Assembly: GCA_905331475.1 (NCBI GenBank)
Contig: CAJNYU010001075.1
Span: 1-64,000, forward strand
From: Rotaria socialis
Taxonomy: Eukaryota > Rotifera > Eurotatoria > Philodinida > Philodinidae
Length of the DNA: 64,000 nucleotides
Direction: 5' to 3'
The notes under the pieces are model-generated. The model did not search any database, was not told where the DNA came from, and saw only the letters and a program-made list of their open reading frames with translations. How positions within the stretch are numbered: position 1 is the stretch's first letter; each line of letters opens with the position of its first letter. The position numbers were made by a program, and so were the translations under genes. Shown here in pieces: positions 36,012-47,000 of this stretch.

Positions 36012-36962
36012 TTGATAGATAAACTGAAGTTGAAGATTTCAGGTTCGTTTTCCAAACCTGTATTCGATCTATCAAATGAGCACTTCAAAAGAATTTTCGA
36101 TTCACATTTTCAACTTTTGCTTATGATAATTATCATCAACTGATGGCCGCATTCGCTAAACTACAAGATGCAAGCCGTGCTTGACCGAATGGCGTGCTGC
36201 TGGCAAGCAAGGTGAAAAAAGCATGATGAATTCATCAAAACATGTACAGAAATAAGAAAAAGCTAACATCAACAATAAAGATTTATTCGTTGTTATTAAT
36301 AACGGCAGATGGGATGATTCACAGTTCTTTTCTATGAGAAAAAAATGCACTGAGCAATTGAATTACAGTTACGATGTGTCAATAAGTAACAGTAATGCGA
36401 AAAAACAAGATGGAAGCAACCTATGACAACTTATAAACGGTGTGTTCTATAAATTTGTTTACTATAGATAAGTTGAATTCGATTTTATCATCCCTCCATT
36501 GCGAATATGTTTTATTTTATTAACTGAATACAAGCCAATAGTTCATTTATGAGCGTTTAAAAAAAGTATTCAAGCAAGCAGCTATTTGTATGATTTAGGT
36601 TCAAGAATAGATTGTCAAGTTCCTCTAGTCACTAGCGGCTATTAGGAATTCGAATAGTTATATTGGTAATTGGTTGACAGTGCTTATTTTTTTCTCAAAT
36701 AGTCTATCCTTGAAATTGACTTATACGTAGCATAATATGCAGCAGAATTGTACTATAAACCAAACTGAGTCAGTCTACAAAAGAGAATACGTTTTGTTCT
36801 TGAGACTATCAGAATGTTAGTAGTGTATTGTTTGTCTTTCCTTTTTTACTAAAACATACTGTAAGTGTATAGCAAGTTTCATTTCTGTGCATACTTTCCT
36901 TTAGTACACCGCTGAGTTCTTTGGTTGTTTTTAGAAATTTACTATTGTAGAAGCTATTTATA
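35527..36962. other. Intergenic; TTA microsatellite and TGTGGG motif
   Basis: No gene recognised. GGGTGTGGGTGT at 35804-35815 is two full units of the TGTGGG telomere-type repeat. A (TTA)n microsatellite occupies about 35986-36010. The rest is AT-rich with unconvincing short frames. Confidence 0.45.
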
Positions 36963-37261
36963 CCCAGATCGTGGCGGTATGGCAGGAAACGATCGGAAAA
37001 CAGTGGAAATCGCTGGATGGCGGAATCAGTACTCTGACCGGAAATTCTCGAATTATTTTTCCGATGGATTCCAGTCAACTTCCAGTGCTTTCCGACAGGA
37101 AACGACAGTAAATCAATGGGAAAAATTCAAACATTTTCCGGCCTGCATACTGCTTCCAAATTCCAGTGACTTTCCGTGTTTTCCTGTGGGATACGGTGAT
37201 TTTTTCTGCATCTTTCCGGCTGGTTTCTAGAGTATCCTGTAACCCGAACGATTGACCTGGG
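36963..37261. mobile_element. CCCAGG-type MITE with TA duplication, TTCCGG word type (copy G)
   Basis: 299 bp between TA 36961-36962 and TA 37262-37263. Ends CCCAGATCGTGG and GATTGACCTGGG. The interior repeats GGAAA-CG, TTTTCCG, TTCCAGTG and CCGGAAA in both orientations, a word set shared with copy H but not with copies B-F. No coding potential of its own. Confidence 0.75.
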
Positions 37262-37438
37262 TAAGTATAGATTTGCAACATGCTTATCTTTAAACTTTAT
37301 AATTATTAAGTATATGAAATTAACCTTGCTAGCATTTTCATCTTCTCATGTTAATTATGGCAGGAGAATGAAAAAAATTCTGAACATATCACTTTTCTTC
37401 TAAAAATATTGGAAATTCTTTTCCATTTTAGGACAAAA

Positions 37439-37935
37439 TGGCAACAGTTTCCAACAACGATGTAATTTGTGCACTAGAAGGTTTGTAAATTAATTCTTCC
37501 ATATTCTTCAGACAAAACGACAAATATGTTTATTTTCATTTTTAGAAGCTCAGCGTGCTCTTCAACAAGTCGATAAGCAAAAACGTTTAAGCAGACTGAC
37601 TAGTTGTGCTAATCCGTCCAAAGCTATAGCCACATTAATGCAAGCGGTTACTATCTTTTTTGCAGCGTGAAACTCCAAGTGATAAATTCATTTGGAAGGA
37701 AGAACAAAAATATATCAAGAGTAATAATTTCATTGAAATTTTAGTAACATTTGACAAAGAAAAAATAACCGCCGAGCAAGTTACTCGTGCAGAATCCTAT
37801 ATATGATGTGTCATGAGATGCAGCTAAATATTATGAGAAATGTCTCACGAGCTGGTGCCAATCTTCTTTCATGGGTTCGGGCTATGTATCTATATGGTCA
37901 AATTACAGCACCAAACGATCTCTTAGTATTCATAT
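37439..37935 (+). pseudogene. Dynein heavy chain fragment (stalk region), broken
   Basis: Two exon-like pieces (37439-37481 and 37546 on) translate to segments resembling the region around the coiled-coil stalk of dynein heavy chains: DVICALEEAQRALQQVDKQK, then KAIATLMQAV, and after a break IEILVTFDKEKITAEQV and VSRAGANLLSWVRAMYLYG. The last matches the conserved S-x-x-CxxMCxWVRAMxxY-type block. A TGA at 37668-37670 and another at about 37804 break the frame, and nothing upstream or downstream continues the ~4,000-residue protein. This is an isolated relic, apparently of a single gene segment. Confidence 0.55.
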
Positions 37936-39185
37936 TGAAGCTTTTCTTTTCACTTTCGGTAAAAAGTAATATATCGTTGAGAAAAGTGATTTTGTTTTTA
38001 CTGTTATTACTTATTTAGGAAACATTTGTACTGCACGCTTCTACGAGTACACCGAAAGAGGTATTAAAGCGTGGCATAAATTTACAACAAACATGAATGC
38101 AAAGAAAGGGAGATTTTTGCAATGATGTTCGTCATTCTATAGTTATTATACTTTTCGATAGTGTCTAAATCTAAAGCATTCAATGGAGACCAAGTATTCA
38201 GAATTTCTCTATTAAAAGCTTTTTACATACGATTACTTCTAGTTAGAAAGATGGTGAGTGTAAGAATTACAATCAATTTTTCGCAGTCATAAAGTACGCA
38301 CCGACATATTTGTGAGACAGCAGAGAGCATAGATATCAAAGCAAGATGAAGTTCGAACGTAAATTGTATGCTATGTTGCTTTATGTAGAAAAAAACAGTC
38401 TACATGCTATTTAGCAAACTCGGAATCCGATACATTTAGTCAGTGGAGAACAGAGACAGATTCAGTTACGAATGAAAAATGTATTCATCGTTGTTTCAGT
38501 AAAAACGCTGAATCATATATATCACTGTCGTTTTTCTTCACCGAGATGTGAGATCAGCTGAGGCACTTACATTCTCATTACAGGAAATCCTATTTTATAT
38601 TGATGGGTATTCTATTTGTATATAGATATGCTATTAATACTGTCATGTGCGCATGTTGAACTGAGCAAGATATTCAACAAGAAGAAAAATGATATTTTTA
38701 TCAATATAAATTAGAATGACTCAACCTTACTTGGGTTTAATCTGATTTTTTGGTCGCTCAATCGACTATTTTTTTTATCAAGGTTTTCTAAATTCTTTCA
38801 AGTCAGTGAAAGGCATCTGTTAAATAATTTATCAATCACCAATCCTAAGCAAATTTAAATCAATTTAATAAGTTCGTGAAAAAATGTAAGAAATTCGAAA
38901 CAATCATACCTAACTTTACAATTAGACTACAATTGAATATACAAATAGAATAAGTTTAGATCGAATTTCGAATGAACTTACGATCATATTTACACATGGA
39001 TAATATTGTTTGTGATTTGCTCTTCTTAAAATTTATGATCATTGAATATAAGCATAATCAAAATTAATTTTCAGGTTACCTTTGTCTTACCGCGAATATA
39101 TATTATAAAAGTATTTAATACGAGAAAGCAAGAAGAGAAATAGGCATAGAATCATTTGAGAAGCAAAACAAATTGAAAATTTAAT
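37936..39185. other. Intergenic, nothing recognised
   Basis: About 1.2 kb of AT-rich DNA. A short peptide-like frame near 38030-38090 could be further pseudogene debris but resembles nothing I know. Confidence 0.4.
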
Positions 39186-39446
39186 CAAGGATACATTTTT
39201 GAATACGATGATTACGGAGTGTCTGATACAGAGAGATTCTTATCATTTGGGTCGAGTGCTATACTCGAAGGAGAATGAAGTGCAGTAGCTGTTGTACCCC
39301 CACACCCGCCAGAATTACCAACTACTGTGATACGTGCGGTCCATAACAATCTGTTCCACAAGTTAAGTTTAAATCATCCCGGCATACATCTAATTGTGAA
39401 CATGTTTGATCTTGTGGTAGTTTATTTACATGCATAGATCCATTCC

Positions 39447-40703
39447 AGAGATCGTCACAGGGCAACTTTTTTTGCCCTGCCCTGAGACAGGACAGAGCAT
39501 GATTATAAATTGAACTGAAGTATTGAAAAAGGTAAAGACTAAATGAAAATGTTGTAACCGCTGAAAAGTAAAGTACTCATATTTTATTTATCTATATTCG
39601 AGAAAATATAGATATGCGCTTAAAACATAATTAAATATGAGTAGCAAACAGCAATTAAGATTATCAGAAAAATCAGTTCACTGCAAAAATAATGCGCTTA
39701 TCGTGATTTGGCGAATTGAATATGTATATAATTTGAATAAGCCCAGGTCGAACATTCCGGCCACTGGATCCCGTAGGATACTCCAGGGAATATGCGGGAA
39801 AGTCACCATATCCTGCAGGAAAACACGCGAAAACGCTGGAACATGTAAGCAGTATTCCGGTCAAAAATACGGCCGGACTTTTCCGGAGAATTCCTGCCAA
39901 GTTCCGGTGCTTTCTGGCAGGAATTGATTGGAAATCACCAGAAAAAATGCTAAAAATTTCCAACCGGAATACTGCTTCCACAAAATCAACGGAAGTACCC
40001 GGAACCGGCCGTTTCCAAACCGGATTGTTCGACCCGGGAGTGAGAAATCGAATAAATCTTTCACATTTATTCTCCTCAACTCATCGTGCTGGATAAATAA
40101 AGACTCTTCAAAATGTACCAGTAGCAAGAGATTCATTATGTATTATGGGGTGGTAAGATTTATCATGAAACAAGAGATTTTCTAATTTTGTAGAACCGGG
40201 CGAGTTCATATCAAGTGAAAATAATTTAAAACAGAGAGAACTAAGCATACAAAACTAAAACATGCGAAGAAATTTACCATTAGAACATGTTGAATCTTTA
40301 AGTGAAATTTCCTCTGGAACACTAAGCTCATGCCTGAAATCATTTAGAAAAAAAGCTCATCATACACATAATTCTTAAATTAGCTCATTCTCTTACACAA
40401 TATTAAATGATTCTACCATGTTTTGCATTTCTCTTTGAAGCAGTATTTTATTTTTATAATTGAATTATATGAAAATAAATGAGTAAACTGGTATTGTCCG
40501 AACTAGACATAGCAACAAATTTCACAGTGACTGGCGCATAATGACATACATTACAATCCATCACCATGTCAGCATAATCGACTGAAAAATCTGCTGTATA
40601 TCAGTTTATAGGAAAAATTATCAGGGCGCAGGGCAAAAAAATTTGCCCTGCCCTGCCATCAGCACAGGGCAGGACAGGGCAGAACTGTCCTGTGACGGTC
40701 TCT
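39447..40703. mobile_element. AGAGAYCGTCACAGG-ended element with perfect 10-bp target duplication
   Basis: 1,257 bp. The left end AGAGATCGTCACAGG and right end CCTGTGACGGTCTCT form a 15-bp inverted repeat with one mismatch. The 10-bp sequence GATCCATTCC flanks both sides exactly (39437-39446 and 40704-40713). Both subterminal regions carry GGGCAGG/CCCTGCC words; the right end is the richer (40624-40690). The 10-bp duplication suggests a Mutator-like element, but no transposase is visible. It has inserted into NHL pseudogene copy 1, and a second element (39742-40038) is nested inside it. Confidence 0.78.
39742..40038. mobile_element. CCCAGGTCGAAC-ended MITE, TTCCGG word type, nested (copy H)
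   Basis: About 297 bp. Ends CCCAGGTCGAAC and GTTCGACCCGGG are the cleanest terminal pair of the family (one mismatch). The interior repeats ATTCCGG, CCGGAATAC, TTCCGGTG and CCGGAA words like copy G. The expected TA on each side is not intact here (TAAG on the left, AGTG on the right). It sits wholly inside the 39447-40703 element, giving a clear insertion order. Confidence 0.75.
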
Positions 40704-40745
40704 GATCCATTCCAATAGGTCAGAGAAGAACATTGATCTGATTGA

Positions 40746-41559
40746 TCTATTTATAAGTCAAATAGTGTTTGTTTTTTGAGGAATTACTCCTAGTACTGCT
40801 ACGTTTTGTTCTTCTTAAAACTTTGCTTTGCTGAGATCGCCTTGAATATATCACATAACTATACCCAAACTCAAGTTTCATGAATTTTAGAAAAAATTTC
40901 TACATGCTTTAGAAAAAAAAGATTACTTTCACTGAATGCACTACATATAGAATTGAAGATTTTCTAGATAATGCAATTAAAAGTAATTTAATCCATTTCT
41001 TTAATAATCAATATTACAATTGATCAAAATAATTTTAAAAGAATGATGATATCCATAACTATCATAAGAACTTGTCAAGAGTGAAGATCTAGCTATATTT
41101 TAACCCAAAATCTAGAAAGCACCGTGAAAGAAAATGACTCATATATTTTTCGGCATCATTTGTTTTCTTTTGATTCACTATATTTTCAATCGTGGCCTAT
41201 GCTTCAGATTCAAATTTAAAACAGAAAAATTATTCAGAAAAAAGCAAAAAATACAGCTAGTATTTCTAGATTGAGATTATCCGAAATCGTTTGTTTATCA
41301 TAAATATGCTAGTCTGTCGAAAACTATCTTAGCCATAACATATTGAGCTGTATCTACGTAATAATATTTGAATAAAATGTATCTCCAATTGAATGGCAAG
41401 GTGATTCTAAAAATTATGCATATGTTCAATATATGAAAAAAAAATTAAATAATAGAAAACTAGAGTTACTAGTCATGTGTTCAGTATTTCATCTCGAAAC
41501 TAGAGAAATACGGATGCCCGATGGAAGAAACTCCACTGTCTCGTATTGAATCTTGAACA
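40746..41559. other. Intergenic between two pseudogene copies
   Basis: AT-rich DNA with no ORF or element border. It may include decayed introns or NHL sequence of copy 2, but nothing can be aligned by eye. Confidence 0.4.
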
Positions 41560-42900
41560 ATATTTAAAAAAAATACTATTAATCATTGATATGCATTGTG
41601 AATACGAACGATTATAACAACCTCGAGCAGGGTGGCCAGATCTTCTGAAAACTAGGGAAAATTTCTGAATTTTGAACATGTTTCTGATTTTTTTCTGATC
41701 TTCTGATTTTTTTCTGAATTTGGAACATATTGAGATCGTTGCTTTGCCACTGAGAGTAGGTACGATTATAACCCATTACTATAATAAATCAATATTGTTT
41801 CATCAATTTTCTCTATTAATCATCTTTTAGATTCCTCGTTCTAATTCTGGGGTCGAATTGATCTTCGGTCATATAAAGCATTTATAGTCCGATTATCGTA
41901 ATCCGATAATAAAAAACCAGGTAATGCTTAACTTAAAATAAAAATGAATGGTAATTACTCTTGAGACGGTTTTTATTAGCATATGTTATCTTAAGCAAAC
42001 CTCCTAGAGCAAATTCCAAAAGATACGAAATATGAATAACAATACCGAGATGATGGGATTTAATGTTTTTTTTTCTCGTTGGACTTCTTAATCTACGCAG
42101 AATGTATTTGGTTTAGTTTTGCTCGTTTTTGTGAACGAGTTTTAAATTAAAAAAGAAGCTCAGCATTAAGTATCGTTTATTGATGTTTTCGTATTAGCTA
42201 AACGATATATTCACTGTATTGTCTTTCGTTTTATTGAAATATCTTTGAAAATAAAGTTCCGGTCAATGAACAGAAACGCAGCAGACTTTTGGATGCTAGT
42301 ATTTTAGCAAAAGATGTACTAATTAGCAAAAAACTGCCATTTTCTGATTAATTTCTGATTTTTCAGAGATATTTTCTGATTGTTTTCTGATTTTGAAAAT
42401 ATATTTTCTGATTTTTCAATTTTTGATCTGGCCACCCTGACCTCGAGCGCATGTTAAATTAAGATCTGATCGACATGTATTCGATTGAGTACATGTTTGA
42501 TTTTCCAATAATTAATTTATACATATGTCCTGCATTCCAATATGTATTTGATGGGCAGTGACATACATTTGAACATTCTACATAACGACTATACTGACAA
42601 GCGGAACACGGTTGATTATGTGTGGACGAGTACAAATCAAACGAATATTGAATGCTACCAATAACAGACAGAGGTCTCAACGGTAATGATGAAATCATTG
42701 ACGCTATCGTAGGATCGCCTGCAAACAGACGATATCGGCCAGAAATCAAATCATAATCGAATGTAAGACATCCCGAAATTTGGTGACAAGCATATGAACA
42801 CAAAAGAGGAGTAGATGTTGTTATAGTCGAAAGTCAATTGATAGGGTTCTGCGGTTGATATTCGACTTCCGCTGAGCTCAATATTATCATTGTTTGGTCA
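41560..42900 (-). pseudogene. PAN/EGF-like + NHL-family pseudogene, copy 2, split by a hAT element
   Basis: Minus strand. The best part (about 42890-42520) encodes a Cys-rich PAN/apple-like segment: CSYACHQISGCLTFDYD, then a long stretch to NQPCSACQYSRYVECSNVCHC and TYWNAG. A TGA interrupts it near 42836 and a frame slip follows near 42500. The segment QTCTQSNTCRSDLNLTC then matches copy 1 (QTCSQLDVCRDDLNLTC), which shows the two are paralogues. The hAT-like element (41628-42439) is inserted right after it; beyond, the frame continues as GCYNRSYSQC. The NHL part is not visible. Confidence 0.6.
41628..42439. mobile_element. hAT-like element: perfect 15-bp ends and 8-bp target duplication
   Basis: 812 bp. 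Ends CAGGGTGGCCAGATC and GATCTGGCCACCCTG are perfect inverted repeats. ACCTCGAG flanks both sides exactly (41620-41627 and 42440-42447). An 8-bp duplication and a CAGGG start are hallmarks of hAT elements. Both subterminal regions hold direct repeats of TTTCTGATTTT (about seven CTGA units left, five or more right), in the same orientation at both ends. No transposase; non-autonomous. Identical duplications imply a fairly recent insertion. Confidence 0.85.
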
Positions 42901-44071
42901 CTAGAAGAAAAAGAAATAAGATCAAGAATTAGAACTATGTAAGTAGCAAGAAAACAATATTGAGTTATATTCTAGCGAAATTAATTTCCGATATACATTA
43001 ATATGCAATTCTCAAGATCTTTCGAAAGAGTGTAAAATTTTTAAAATGTGTAAAACTAATAGACGAATAAAAGAAATTAGGATATTAGTGAATTTTTGTT
43101 TCTCGTCTAAACAGCTTTTTAAAAAAGCTTGCCAGATGCTCACTGCACTCATGACACACCTATGCATGAAAGGTAACATTTGATTTCTTGAGTTTTTGCA
43201 CTCGTAAATTGAGAATAAAATGAGTATTGACATTATTCTTCGTTTGATATAGATATAGGATTATTGAAGCTTGAACAATCATTGGTTAGTAAAAGTAACT
43301 ATTGAAAACACTTATCTACAATCATTCTCAAATATATATTTGGAAAATAAATTGTCTATTTACTCGAGCACTAAAAGTTCATGAATGAAAACCTGAAATA
43401 TCCATTGTTTTAGGAAACGATGAATCGTTGATTTTACGCCTACAGAAAGAAAAATGACGGCGAAGAAAATATTTCTAATTACAAAACAAAAGAAACTAAA
43501 GTAATTTAGTGCAAATTCAATGATTACAGTAAATGTTATTGTTTGTGAGTTAGTGTGAAGTGAAAAAAGCACACTATTCTACCAATATCCTTTCATTTTA
43601 AAATACTCAAATCAAATATTAACTTGTACAGCATCCATAATTTAGAGCTTACAAACATCTTGAAATTGATATTTTCTTATATCGAATTTCTTTTCTATTG
43701 TAACTAAAAGCCTATATTTTTTTCTAACCAATTGTTGATCAAATAAACTATCTCAACAGCTGAAATTAAGAGTGTATTCTTATTCTCTGAATAAAATCTA
43801 GCTTTGTTTGTTGAAACAGTAAGATCAGTATTACTACCGCCGATGTAATGCGACATCTCAAATACTGTTAACTTATTTTGCTTAATGGTTCCTTTCTTGT
43901 TCTTTCGAGATTGAGAGTGCATCTGCAAACTTAAGAGCAATAAAATACACTCATTAATACCTCCAGTTTTAGATTTTAGTCACTGGGTTGGTTCTCATTA
44001 ACTTTATTTTTATGAATCATTAATTTTAAATCAAAATTCTAGTTTATCATTTCATATTCAACACATACAGA
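42901..44071. other. Intergenic, upstream of the flippase gene
   Basis: About 1.2 kb. Several minus-strand frames of 60-80 codons are AT-rich and hydrophobic but lack splice context or recognisable motifs. Presumably contains the flippase promoter. Confidence 0.45.
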
Positions 44072-47000
44072 ATGGCAGAGTATTCGGCAATAACCCGTTT
44101 ATCTCGTCAAATAGGTGTCTCTTTTAGAGGTGATAGAAATGCAAGATTCACTACCAATGATGAAAAACGAATAATAACAATTAATACTGGACCACAATCT
44201 GCTAAATTTACATCAAATAATATCAGCACAAGCAAATATTCTCTATTAACATTTTTGCCTAAATTTCTCTTTGAACAATTTCGAAAATATTCAAACATCT
44301 TTTTTCTTTGTATTGTTATATTTCAAGTAGATAGAAAATATATATTTTTGCGAAAATTTATCTACTAATATTTTATTTATTCTAGCAAATTCCAGGCGTA
44401 TCCCCAACAGGTAGATATACAACAGCAGTTCCACTATCATTTATTCTTTGTTGTGCTGCGCTTAAAGAAATCATTGAGGATGTGGTACGTTTTATTGATT
44501 TAACTAAGTTTATTTTTGATCAAACTATACTATAGAAACGTCATATACAAGACGATGCAGTCAATCGTAGAAAAGTCCTAAGTAAAATATATTTCTTTTG
44601 TTTTTTAACTTATAATATTATCGAATTCAATGATTTAGTTTACCGAGAAGGAAGTTTGTTGTTAACAGCTTGGAAAAAAGTTAAAGTCGGCGATATTGTC
44701 AAAGTTAATGATAAAGAATACTTTCCAGCTGATCTTGTTTTAATTTCTTCTGGGTTTGTATGATAAATTTTTATTTTTATTAAAATTAATTTTAATGATT
44801 TTCAAGTGAACCGAACTCTATATGTTATATTCAAACATCGAATTTAGATGGTGAAACAAATCTTAAAGTTCGACAGGTTCGTTGATTGTATTTTATTTAA
44901 AAAACAAAATAATATTAGTCTTCGTATCGAATAGGGTTTACCACAAACTGCTCATATAAAATCCAGGATAGAATTAAAAAATTTACAAGGAACAATTGAG
45001 TGTGAATTACCAAATAGAAATTTATATGAATTTGCTGGAACATTACAAATTAATAGTGCTGCTTATCCTATTCCATTAGGTGCTGATCAAGTACTTTTAC
45101 GCGGCTCGCGATTACAAAATACCACATGGATCTATGGAGTTGTTATCTATAGTGGGCATGATACGAAGTTAATGTTGGTCAGTTCAAATAATAAAAAGAA
45201 AAACCAGTAATTTGTATTTCTTTTGTCAATTGATCAATTTTAGAATTCATCATCTGTTCCACTTAAAAGAACCAATGTTGAACAAGTGACAAATAAACAG
45301 GTAACTATGAATGCAAGAAGATAACTATTAGGAAAAATGATTATTTGTACTTAATAGATTTTGCTTCTACTTCTTTTATTGATTATCCTATGCGTATTCA
45401 GTACGATTGCTGGAGAAATTTGGAGTGACAAAAATAAAGAAAAGCATTGGTATCTTGGTTTAAATCTTATTGAAGATGGAAAAAGTAATTAAAAAGGATG
45501 AAGAACTTTTAATGATATATGTATGTTTTTTTCTGAAAATTTTGTAGGATGGCAGAGTATTGGTTATACATTTTTAACATTTTTTATTTTATTTAATAAT
45601 TTGATTCCAATTTCATTACAAATAACAGTTGATTTAGTCAAATTTATCCAAGCTTATTTTATTAATTGGGTATGTTGATTAACAGAAACAGATTATAATA
45701 GAACTTTTCCTTTTATTTTTCAGGATAGAGATATGTACGATCCAGAGACAGATACACCAGCTAATGCAAGAACATCTAATCTAAATGAAGAACTTGGTCA
45801 AGTAAAGCGAAATATCGTTTAAAATATTGATCTTTTGTATTGATTTCCAATAGGTTAAATATATTTTTTCGGATAAAACTGGTACATTAACAAAAAATGA
45901 AATGATTTTCAAGCAATGCTCTATTGGTGGTATTATGTATGGGTATGGACAAACATATGATTTGATTTTTTTTTGCGGTTTTAATCTTTCACATTTATTG
46001 TTATTTTTTAGATCAGGAAATATATCTGAATTTAATGGTTATGAATTACTTAAAAATTTACACGAACATGTAAGTTTTTACTGCAACATCATTTTGTAAT
46101 TATTGTCAAATACATAGCTGAATCTTCAAAAATATTCTTTTTAAGTAGAATTGCGAACACCTCAGTAGTAGACTTTCATTTAGTATTTAATGCATTAAAA
46201 TCTTGATAATGATTCAAACTATTGAAAATAATCTGAAATGATTCTTGAATAGACATCTTTTTGATTTATGACATAATTTACTTTAAAACATAGAATATTT
46301 TACTATAGTATCAACATTAATTAAGATCAATACTTTTCATAGATGAAATCACTTAATAGTAACTATATCTAGTTTTGAGTCCAAAAATATGTATGATTAT
46401 CTTTGCATGTGTATTGGTATTTTGTTGATATATGCTCTCATTTTTAATATTAATTCATATAGCTACGAATATAATACTACAGCATAGTCTCAAGTGTACA
46501 CATGATGTTAAATGATCACTGTCTTGATATACATAGTTAGATCATTCGTACTAACGAAATAAAGACTGTTGATAGAGACTATAGAAATAATAACGATGAA
46601 AAGAGATGCATAATGGGGTTTTCAGCTATGATGAATATTGCGTCTAGAATAAAAATATTGCCTTTTAGAGTACATGCAATGAAATTCGTGAATTTCTAAC
46701 TTTACTTGCCACTTGTCATACAGTTGTACCAGAAAATAAAGTGTATACTGAGTTACCAACTGAAGTAGCCTATCAAGCATCGTCACCAGGTAGGCCTTCA
46801 ATCGAATCAAATTAACATTTTAGCTGTTATTTATGTTTTTGTTATAGATGAATATGCACTAGTTACAGCAATGAAGCAACTCGATGTTGTATTTTTCAGT
46901 CGTACACCAGATACTGTCACTATTAATTTTGTAAACTAAAAACAAAACTTCTTGTATGTAGTTTAATCTAGTTTTTTCTTTAAAATTTCGCAGTTTGGTG

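Larger units (their letters stand above)
39186..40745 (-). pseudogene. NHL-repeat protein pseudogene, copy 1, split by a transposon
   Basis: Minus strand. On the far side of the transposon (40704-40745) the frame reads ...SSLTYWNG; on the near side (39446 down) it continues SMHVNKLPQDQTCSQLDVC, then NLTCGTDCYGPHV. After a stop and frame change comes an NHL repeat: TVVGNSGGCGGTTATALHSP then SSIALDPNDKN, and after another shift NHRIQK. NHL repeats form beta-propellers; cysteine-rich segments followed by NHL propellers form large families in bdelloids. At least two frame breaks plus a 1.26-kb insertion make it non-functional. Confidence 0.65.
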
